In this document: piece after piece, positions 58,258 through 64,000 of the stretch
Layout: each line of letters begins with the position of its first letter
Numbering within the stretch: the stretch's first letter is position 1
Assembly (NCBI RefSeq): GCF_000147815.2
Contig: NC_015957.1
Span: 7,130,001-7,194,000 of the forward strand
From: Streptomyces violaceusniger Tu 4113
GTDB taxonomy: Bacteria; Actinomycetota; Actinomycetes; Streptomycetales; Streptomycetaceae
Reading direction: 5' to 3'
Length of the DNA: 64,000 nt
Made by a program: the position numbers and the translations under genes
Notes under the pieces: model-generated
Seen by the model: the letters and a program-made list of their open reading frames with translations, nothing else
Databases searched by the model: none
Told to the model about the DNA's origin: nothing

Positions 58258-59760
58258 TCAGCCGGTGCCGGCCGTGGCTTCGGGTTCGGGTCGCAGGGCG
58301 GCGGTGGTGGCGGGGGCGGGGCTCCCGGTGCGGGTGACGGCGGAGACGGCCACCATGACCACGATATTGAGGACGAGGGCGATGATGCCGACGTTGAGGT
58401 CCTTCACCGCCTGCGGGAGCCCCGGCAGGAGGCTGCCCACCGTGACGTCGGAGAGGGTGACGACGGCGACCGTGGTGACTCCGACGACGATGCCCGCCGC
58501 CGCTCCCTGTTTGGTGACGAACTGCCGTTGCGCGAGGCTCGCCAGCAGTGCGGGGAAGAGCTGGGTGACCAGTGCGTAGCCCATGAGCAGCAGCGAGACG
58601 ATCGAGCTGCCGCCGTTGAAGGTGAAGTAGAGGGAGATCAGGGCGAGGGCGGGGACGAGCAACTGCGCCAGGCGGCCGATGTGCTGCTCGCTGGTGTGCG
58701 GCCGGGCGAGGCGGTAGACGTTCTTCGACAGGCAGGTCGCGGAGGTCATGAGCAGCAGGGATCCGGGGACCAGCGCGGTGAGCAGCCCGGCGCCACCGAC
58801 GATGCCGACGAACCAGGAGGGAAAAGTGGCGGTGGTGATGCGCAGCAGGGACAGGTCCGCGTCGGCGCCCTTGAGGCCGGGCACGACCAGGATGGCGGTG
58901 AAGCCGGCGAAGAAGACGAAGAGCAGGATGAGCTGGTAGAGCGGCATGAAGATGGCGTTGCGGCGGAAGACGCGTTCGTTCTGGGCGCTGTAGGCGGCGC
59001 TGAAGGTGTGCGGCCACATGTAGAAGCCGACCGCCGAGAGCAGCACGGTGGAGGCGAACCACGAGGCGCTCATGCCGCTGGAGGGCAGGGTGAGGAGCTG
59101 GGGGTGGGCCTTGTCCACCGCGTGGAACATCTCCCCGACGCCGCCGAAGTAGTGCATCGGCAGGTAGATGCCCAGGATGAGGACGACCGCGAGGATGGCG
59201 ACGTCTTTGAGCACCGACGTCCAGGCCGAGCCGTGGATGCCCGAGATCGTCACATAGAGGGTCAGTGCCACTGTGCCGATCGCGATGGCCCAGTGGGAGG
59301 AGATACGGCCGTTGGAGGCGACGGACACGATGATCCCCATCCCTTTGAGCTGCAGGACGAGGTAGGGCACCATCGCGACGACTCCGACGAGGGCCACCAG
59401 CGCGCCGAGCAGCGGGCTGTCGAATTTGGCGACGAAGAAGTCGGACTGCGAGATCAGCCGGTGCTGCTTGGCGTAGCGCCACACGGCCGGGAGCAGCCAG
59501 TACGACAGGACGTAGGCCAGTGAGGCGTAACAGAGGATGTAGTACGCGGGCGCGCCCTTGCCGTAGGCCCATCCCGAGGCACCCAGGAAGGTGAAGGTCG
59601 TATAGATCTCGCCGGCCAGCAGCAGGAAGACGAAGACCGTCCCGAAGCCGCGGCCGCCCACCGACCACTGTTCGAGATCCATGGACCTGCCACGGCGGGC
59701 GCGCAGTCCCAGGCCCAGGGCGGCGAGCAGGAAGGCGAAGATGACGGCGAGGGCGATCAT
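58258..59760 (-). CDS. Sodium:solute symporter (monocarboxylate-type)
   Basis: The 500-residue permease has 13 predicted helices with SSS landmarks: WSVGGRGFGTVFVFLLLAGEIYTTFTFLGASGWAYGKG, SDFFVAKFDSPLLGALVALVGVVAMVPYLVLQLKGMG and SAVGFYMWPHTFSAAYSAQNERVFRRNAI. This DUF3311-paired branch includes monocarboxylate carriers. ATG 59760 follows GGAGGAGC and overlaps the DUF3311 stop (ATGA), so the pair is co-translated. Confidence 0.9.
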   Translation of the reverse strand: MIALAVIFAFLLAALGLGLRARRGRSMDLEQWSVGGRGFGTVFVFLLLAGEIYTTFTFLGASGWAYGKGAPAYYILCYASLAYVLSYWLLPAVWRYAKQHRLISQSDFFVAKFDSPLLGALVALVGVVAMVPYLVLQLKGMGIIVSVASNGRISSHWAIAIGTVALTLYVTISGIHGSAWTSVLKDVAILAVVLILGIYLPMHYFGGVGEMFHAVDKAHPQLLTLPSSGMSASWFASTVLLSAVGFYMWPHTFSAAYSAQNERVFRRNAIFMPLYQLILLFVFFAGFTAILVVPGLKGADADLSLLRITTATFPSWFVGIVGGAGLLTALVPGSLLLMTSATCLSKNVYRLARPHTSEQHIGRLAQLLVPALALISLYFTFNGGSSIVSLLLMGYALVTQLFPALLASLAQRQFVTKQGAAAGIVVGVTTVAVVTLSDVTVGSLLPGLPQAVKDLNVGIIALVLNIVVMVAVSAVTRTGSPAPATTAALRPEPEATAGTG

Positions 59761-59957
59761 GAGCTCTGCTCCTCCCGGTTCGCCGGGTCCAGGTGGTAGA
59801 TGACGGCCATGGTCGCCGAGATCAGCACGACCCACATGACCAGCCAGAAGAGGTTGAACGGCATACCGAGGACGTAGGGCGTCACCCGGTTCGCGATGAA
59901 GATTCCCCCGAGGATCCCGAGGAACGGGATCACGCCGAGCAGATGGATGGGTTTCAC
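59757..59957 (-). CDS. DUF3311 small membrane protein
   Basis: The 66-residue protein starts at GTG 59957, chosen because AGGAGG lies eight bases upstream and the length fits the family. It has two membrane helices (HLLGVIPFLGILGGIFIA and GMPFNLFWLVMWVVLISATM) and a C-terminal YHLDPANREEQ. It is the standard small partner of the downstream symporter. A strong promoter lies at 60224-60252, giving a leader of about 260 bases. Confidence 0.88.
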   Translation of the reverse strand: MKPIHLLGVIPFLGILGGIFIANRVTPYVLGMPFNLFWLVMWVVLISATMAVIYHLDPANREEQSS

Positions 59958-60107
59958 GTCGAGAACCTCCTGGGACGGGCCGTACTCCACGGGTGGGTCG
60001 ACGCCGTCTGGGGTGGGTGGCACGTCCCACGCGGTGCGGTGGGGACGGGGCCGTCGGGACGCCGCGCATGGCGCAGAAGAGGCGGCGCCTCGGCGGATCG
60101 CCTACTG

Positions 60108-60159
60108 CTGACCAAGGCCACTGACCAGGGCCGCTGACCAGAGCTGCCGACCAAGGCCA
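60108..60159. repeat. Four 13-bp tandem repeats in the DUF3311 leader
   Basis: Units start at 60108, 60121, 60134 and 60147: CTGACCAAGGCCA, CTGACCAGGGCCG, CTGACCAGAGCTG and CCGACCAAGGCCA. They lie in the transcribed leader between the promoter and the GTG start. Confidence 0.8.
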
Positions 60160-60223
60160 CGGCGGCAGGTGGGACGGGGCCGAAGTGCATTTCGCCATGC
60201 GGAATTTATTTTTCGATGGCAGA

Positions 60224-60252
60224 TGTATAGGTCCGCCGCGAGGGCCTGTCAA
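60224..60252 (-). promoter_or_regulatory. Near-consensus sigma-70-type promoter for the DUF3311/symporter operon
   Basis: On the minus strand TTGACA (60252-60247), a 17-base spacer, then TATACA (60229-60224). Transcription would start near 60216. It is the best vegetative-type promoter in the window. Confidence 0.7.
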
Positions 60253-60306
60253 GGCTTTTCACGTCCCCCGCGCCGCCCGTCCGCCCGGACGTCGCCACCC
60301 GCGCCG

Positions 60307-60677
60307 ATGAGTCTGCCATCGGGCGGTCCCTTCCAACACCACCTGCGCGGAGCCCCCCCCTCGCGGCCCGGACCCGCACCGCCCCCGGCTACCGCTTGTT
60401 CTCGATCCGGGACGTCTGCCCCGGGCTGCTGCCCGACCCCGGTGTCGGCACCGCGGTGGAGGGCGAGGTCTACGACGTCCCCGACGAGGTGCTGCGCGAC
60501 CACCTGTTGCCCACCGAACCGCCGGAGCTGGAGTTCGGGATCATCCGGCTCCAGGACGGTTCCTCGTCCTTCTCGATGCTCCTTCGCCGCGGCGAGCTGG
60601 AGAGGGGCGTTCACAAGGAGATCAGCGACTTCGGTGGATGGCGTCCGTACCTGAAGAGCCTCGGCCGGGAGAACTGA
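60307..60677 (+). pseudogene. Allophanate-hydrolase-related domain protein, frameshift in a C8 run
   Basis: From ATG 60307 the frame reads MSLPSGGPFQHHLRGAPP. After the eight C bases at 60353-60360 the sense frame is offset by one base and continues as AARTRTAPGYRLFSIRDVCPG then EVYDVPDEVLRDHLLPTEPPELEFGIIRLQDGSSSFSM and HKEISDFGGWRPYLKSLG. One extra C would restore a gene of about 123 residues matching the C-terminal allophanate-hydrolase-type (GGCT-fold) domain. It could be a sequencing error, a phase-variable tract or true decay. Its TGA overlaps the next ATG. Confidence 0.7.
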
Positions 60678-60775
60678 TGAACAACCGACTTCCCCACACG
60701 GTCAATCTGTCGATCCTCTTCACCGAGCTGCCGCTCCCGGAGCGTCCGGCCGCCGCGTCCGGGAGACCCGCCGGC
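60677..60775 (+). pseudogene. Hydroxypyruvate isomerase-like N-terminal fragment
   Basis: The frame starts MNNRLPHTVNLSILFTELPLPERPAAA, the first strand and helix of Hyi-like sugar-phosphate isomerases. After about 30 residues it runs directly into allantoicase-like sequence in another frame. More than 200 residues are missing. Confidence 0.65.
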
Positions 60776-61263
60776 GCCGCGGTGGCGGCAACGACTGGAT
60801 GTTCGTCGAACTCGCCGTGCCCGGACACCTCACCCAAGTGGCCCTCGACACCTCGTACTTCATCGGAAACGCCCCTGGTTCGGCACGGCTGCGCGGCATC
60901 GACGCCACGGTGGCGGACCCGGACGATCCCGGGGCCTGGTTCGACCTGCTGCCGCGCACCCGACTGCAGCGGGATACCCGGCACCGCTTCCGTATCGACG
61001 CCTCCCGCCCGGTCAGCCACGTCAAGCTCGACATCTACCCCGACGGTGGCCTGGCCCGGCTCCAGCCTTTCGGCGCGCCCACTCCCGCCGGCCTCGCCAC
61101 GCTCGGGCTGCGCTGGTTCGACCTGCTGCCCGCCGCTGAGGCGGTTCAGCTCCTGATCACCGAGTACGGTGCGGCACCGGAACGGGCGCGGGACTGTGGC
61201 CGCGCTCACCGGAGGTTGTTGGGGGCGTTCCCCGGCCCGGGGCGACACGGGCCCAGGTCCTGA
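60776..61263 (+). pseudogene. Allantoicase C-terminal fragment
   Basis: The frame reads GGGNDWMFVELAVPGHLTQVALDTSYFIGNAPGSARLRGIDATVADPDDPGAWFDLLPRTRLQRDTRHRFRIDASRPVSHVKLDIYPDGGLARLQPFGAPT, the second discoidin-like repeat of allantoicase. The first repeat is missing, deleted with most of the isomerase gene. It stops at 61263, next to the riboswitch. Confidence 0.8.
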
Positions 61264-61324
61264 TCGCGAAGCGTGGCATGGCAGTGGCCGGACTGCACTC
61301 CTCAAGGGAGTTCGCGTCCCATGT

Positions 61325-61445
61325 CGGTGGAGCACAGGACGACGGCTACGGGTCTGACTCACAAGACATCCCGTCCGGGACCCCTCGTTCACAGTGGCGC
61401 GACCGTGCCGGATTCCCACCGGCTTCCGTCTTGCCGTCGTCGATA
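61325..61445 (-). ncRNA. Cobalamin (B12) riboswitch without a downstream gene
   Basis: On the minus strand the DNA reads GACGGAAGCCGGTGGGAATC then CGGCACGGTCGCGCCACTGT, the conserved P3-P6 core of adenosylcobalamin riboswitches. GAGTCAGACCCGTAGCCGTC follows, the B12-box region near 61355. Such leaders precede cobalamin biosynthesis or transport genes. Here the next DNA on this strand is the reverse of the allantoicase relic, with no gene until 59957. It starts about 60 bases after the EamA gene stop. Confidence 0.8.
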
Positions 61446-61503
61446 TCGCACCGACGTACCGCGTGTCGGGTTCATGGCGAAGACCGGCCACCAGGAGAGA
61501 CGG

Positions 61504-62340
61504 TCAGGTGAGGGCGAGGAGGCTGACGGCGACGGCGGCGGTCCCGAGGCCGACCAGTTGTCCGCGGTGGATGCGTTCGGCCAGGACGCCACGGGCGAGC
61601 AGTACGGTACCGGCCGGATACAGGGCGGTGATCACGGCGACGACGGCCAGGTCGCCGCTGCGGGCAGCCAGCAGGAACAGCAGATTCGCCAGCGAGTCCA
61701 GCACTCCGGCGGTGGCCGACATGGCGTAGGCGGGCTTCGTCGAGCCGAGCCTGCGGTACATCACCCCGGCCGCGGCCAGCGTGACGGCGGAGGAGACGGC
61801 ACGGCCGATGATCAGCGGGCCGACGCCGCTGTCGGACGGCGCCTGATGCAGGAAGATCAGCTGCAGGGCGATGGCGGCGCCCGCGCCGAAGGCCAGCAGG
61901 ATCGCGGCGCGCGAGGGGCGGGCCGACTTCGCGCCGTGCCCGGCGCTGACCAGTACCACCGCCGCCAGGGCCAGCGGCAGGCCGACCAGCCCGGCCGGGC
62001 CCAGGTGCTCGCCCTGGAGCAGCCCCACACCGACCGGCAGCATGGCCGAGACCAGCGCGGTGAGCGGGGAGAGCACATTCATCGGGCCGATCGCGAGCGT
62101 GCGGTAGAGCAGGGCGAAAGCGGCGGCCGACGCGATGCCGGAGGCGGCGCCCCAGGCCAAGGTCGCCGGAGCGAAGGAGGCACCGAGAAAGGGCCACAGC
62201 AGCAGCTCGACGGTGAGCGAGGCCGGCGCGGCGATCATCACGGTGCGCAGTACATGGGCCTTGCGGGCGCCGAGACCGCCGAGGAAGTCGGCGCAGCCAT
62301 AGGCCAGGGAGCTGCCCAGGGCCAGCAGCAGAGCGAGCAC
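61504..62340 (-). CDS. EamA/DMT family transporter
   Basis: The 278-residue permease has ten helices in two EamA repeats (ALGSSLAYGCADFLGGLGARK, then GPMNVLSPLTALVSAMLPVGVGLLQGE and AVVAVITALYPAGTVLLARGVLAERIHRGQLVGLGTAAVAV). GTG 62340 follows AAAGGA. It is divergent from the XRE-cupin regulator; the 155 bases between hold repeated GAACGAC motifs. It probably exports an amino acid or metabolite under that regulator. Confidence 0.88.
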   Translation of the reverse strand: MLALLLALGSSLAYGCADFLGGLGARKAHVLRTVMIAAPASLTVELLLWPFLGASFAPATLAWGAASGIASAAAFALLYRTLAIGPMNVLSPLTALVSAMLPVGVGLLQGEHLGPAGLVGLPLALAAVVLVSAGHGAKSARPSRAAILLAFGAGAAIALQLIFLHQAPSDSGVGPLIIGRAVSSAVTLAAAGVMYRRLGSTKPAYAMSATAGVLDSLANLLFLLAARSGDLAVVAVITALYPAGTVLLARGVLAERIHRGQLVGLGTAAVAVSLLALT

Positions 62341-62435
62341 AGTCCATCCTTTACCATCAATAGAACGACCGGAGCGTACAACGTACCGACCGCGCGATGT
62401 CAACTGAACGACCGCGCGGTACGGCAGACTGAACG

Positions 62436-62477
62436 ACGTAGAGAGCACGTAGAGAGACGTAGAGAGCACGTAGAGAG
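62436..62477. repeat. Two tandem 21-bp repeats in the XRE-cupin leader
   Basis: ACGTAGAGAG occurs four times, arranged as two identical 21-base units (62436-62456 and 62457-62477), ending 18 bases before the regulator start. GAACGAC also recurs at 62363, 62406 and 62431. Confidence 0.85.
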
Positions 62478-62495
62478 TGGAGAGGGGGCGCACTG

Positions 62496-63071
62496 ATGGC
62501 GGAGGCCGAGGCGGCTCTGCGGACGCTGGCGTACAACGTCAGAACCGCTCGCACACGCGCGGGGCTGTCCTTGGACGAACTCGGCCGACGCGCCAAGGTC
62601 AGCAAAGGCTCACTGTTCGCCCTGGAGAAGGCCCAGGGAAATCCGAACTTCGCCACCCTGGTCCGGCTGGCCGACACCCTCGGCGTCTCGGTGTCCGCCC
62701 TGATGGAGGGGGCGGCCCAGGAGCGCGTCCGGGTCGTGTCCGCCGACGCCGTGATGCCGCTGTGGGCGGGCCCGCACGGCAGCGAGGCCCGGCTGATGCT
62801 GACGACCTCCGGGCCGACCACGGTCGAGGTCTGGCGCTGGACACTCCAGCCCGGCGAGGAGTACCCCAGCCACCCCCACCAGGCCGGTGTCGTCGAGACC
62901 CTCAGTGTCACGGCCGGCCGGATGGTCCTGGTCGTCGACGGCGTCGAGCATCCCGTCGAGGCCGGGCAGACCGCCACCTTCAACGGCGACGCCCCCCACA
63001 CCTACCGCGGCGACGGCGACGGGACCTGCCATCTGATCATGACCGTCCACCTGCCACCCGGCCCCGCCTGA
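62496..63071 (+). CDS. XRE family regulator with cupin domain
   Basis: The 191-residue protein has an XRE HTH at about 12-65 (NVRTARTRAGLSLDELGRRAKVSKGSLFALEKAQGNPNFATLVRLADTLGVSVSALM) and a cupin at about 110-185 (EEYPSHPHQAGVVETLSVTAGRMVLVVDG, then FNGDAPHTYRGDGDG). GAGGGGGCG precedes the ATG. Such regulators sense small metabolites through the cupin. It is divergent from the EamA exporter, its likely target, and followed by an MFS gene. Confidence 0.88.
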   Translation: MAEAEAALRTLAYNVRTARTRAGLSLDELGRRAKVSKGSLFALEKAQGNPNFATLVRLADTLGVSVSALMEGAAQERVRVVSADAVMPLWAGPHGSEARLMLTTSGPTTVEVWRWTLQPGEEYPSHPHQAGVVETLSVTAGRMVLVVDGVEHPVEAGQTATFNGDAPHTYRGDGDGTCHLIMTVHLPPGPA

Positions 63072-63139
63072 CCACGTCGACCCGTCCGATCCCGTTCCGT
63101 CCGCCACCCGCCTCGAAGATCAAGGACAGCAGGAGGTTC

Positions 63140-64000
63140 ATGTCCGAGCGTGCGAAAGAATCCGTCATACGGGCCCCGGGCATACCGCACCTGCTGATGG
63201 TAGTGCTCTGCTGCTTCTCCGGATTCGCCCTGCTGCTGCCCGTCTCCCCGGCATGGGCCGTCAGCGGAGGAGCGGATGAGTTCGGTGCCGGGCTCGTCAC
63301 CGCCGTCCTGATGGCCGCCACCGTCCTGGCCCAGCTATGCGTCAAAACGGCGCTGCGCGTGCTCGGATGGACCCGCACCCTCGCCATCGGTGCCCTCCTG
63401 CTCGGCCTGCCCGCCACGCTGCAGGCCCTCAGTGACCACCTGTTGCCCATCCTGCTGACCACGGCCCTCCGCGGAGCGGGCTTCGGCATCGTCACCGTCT
63501 GTGGATCCACCGCGGCGGCCGCACTGGCCCCACGCGGGCGCCAGGGCGCGGCCATCGGCCTCTACGGCTTCGCGGTCGCGCTCCCCCAAGTCGCCCTCAC
63601 CCCGGCGGCGCCCTGGCTGGTGGGCACCTTCGCCCTCCCCGCGATCATCGCGTGCGGCGCTCTCCCCGTCCTGGCACTGCCCTGGACACGAGCCCTCGGC
63701 CGCGTCGTCGAGGCCCGCATCGGCGGCCCCGCGCCACAGGACAGCCACCCGCGGCACCCCGCCCCCATGGCCACGGTGCTCCGGCGCATTCTGCTCCCGC
63801 TCACCGTGCTGCTCCTGGTCACGGCCGCGGGGGGTGCGGTCCTCACCTTCGCCCCGCAGTTCACCGCCACCCCGACGCAGGCCGCCACGGCCCTTCTCGC
63901 CCTCACCGCCACCGCCGCGGTGTCCCGTTGGGGCTGCGGAGTACTGGCCGACCGGATCGCTCTGCGGCCGATCAGCGGCGTCCTCGCCTCGGCCGCGTGT
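63140..64000 (+). CDS. MFS transporter, partial (cut by right edge)
   Basis: The frame is open from ATG 63140 (AGGAGG three bases upstream) to the window end, 287 codons. About eight membrane helices are visible (LMVVLCCFSGFALLLPVSPAWAV, LVTAVLMAATVLAQLCVKTALRVLGWTRTLAIGALLLG, then LRGAGFGIVTVCGSTAAAALAPRGRQGAAIGLYG). The loop RWGCGVLADRIALRP is the MFS motif between helices. It follows the XRE-cupin gene by 68 bases on the same strand, so it may be co-regulated. The substrate is unknown. Confidence 0.8.
   Translation, partial: MSERAKESVIRAPGIPHLLMVVLCCFSGFALLLPVSPAWAVSGGADEFGAGLVTAVLMAATVLAQLCVKTALRVLGWTRTLAIGALLLGLPATLQALSDHLLPILLTTALRGAGFGIVTVCGSTAAAALAPRGRQGAAIGLYGFAVALPQVALTPAAPWLVGTFALPAIIACGALPVLALPWTRALGRVVEARIGGPAPQDSHPRHPAPMATVLRRILLPLTVLLLVTAAGGAVLTFAPQFTATPTQAATALLALTATAAVSRWGCGVLADRIALRPISGVLASAAC

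Overview
The window is high-GC actinobacterial DNA. Codon third positions are almost all G or C, many starts are GTG or TTG, leaders often carry GGAGG sites, and the families present (tandem Lrp/AsnC regulators, SUKH-type immunity proteins, IcmF, DUF3311 with a solute symporter, MmyB and NCS1 relics) fit Streptomyces or a close relative. I see no rRNA, tRNA, CRISPR array, phage or intact insertion sequence. The gene mix (secreted enzymes, sugar uptake, many TetR-type regulators, many broken genes) suggests an accessory stretch such as a chromosome arm; that is inference.

Layout. 1-11.7 kb: a helical plus propeller-like protein cut by the left edge, then small regulator/target pairs, nearly all with a readable inverted-repeat operator between them (SDR/TetR, GntR/VOC-SDR, DUF1772/TetR, TetR with no target, stand-alone Clp N-domain protein plus TetX-like monooxygenase/small HTH protein), then an amidase. 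11.8-21.6 kb: a HEAT-repeat protein with a MerR-HEAT regulator that runs in frame into a cupin, a large secreted GH87-type glucanase, a PPOX-fold protein, a PEP-mutase-like enzyme, a frameshifted AraC regulator, an alpha/beta hydrolase and a kinase relic. 21.9-28.5 kb: a tandem-Lrp regulator and a tightly coupled operon of NodB-fold hydrolase, MHS-type permease, SDR and a ketopantoate-reductase-like/M20 amidohydrolase fusion. This is the best candidate for an undescribed catabolic system here.

28.6-33 kb: membrane protein, sirtuin, luciferase-like oxidoreductase, secreted serine hydrolase. 33.0-43.4 kb: an alpha-mannoside utilisation divergon. One arm is a phosphomannose-isomerase-like protein, LacI regulator and ROK kinase; the other is a binding lipoprotein, two permeases and a GH38 alpha-mannosidase. 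LacI-type half sites lie between the arms. 43.4-51 kb: two truncated genes meeting head on, a GNAT protein, a three-gene ABC exporter operon, HxlR/enoyl-CoA hydratase, an M24 peptidase and a SUKH-like immunity protein without a toxin. 51.1-55.3 kb: 3-hydroxyacyl-CoA dehydrogenase and icmF under a TetR-type palindrome.

55.6-64 kb: an internally deleted flavin oxidoreductase, a methyltransferase, a secreted sugar dehydrogenase behind a DasR-like palindrome, a DUF3311/symporter pair behind a strong promoter, a collapsed ureide-catabolism cluster, a cobalamin riboswitch that now points into that relic with no intact gene to control, an EamA transporter/XRE-cupin regulator pair and a partial MFS transporter. 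At least eight loci are frameshifted, truncated or internally deleted.
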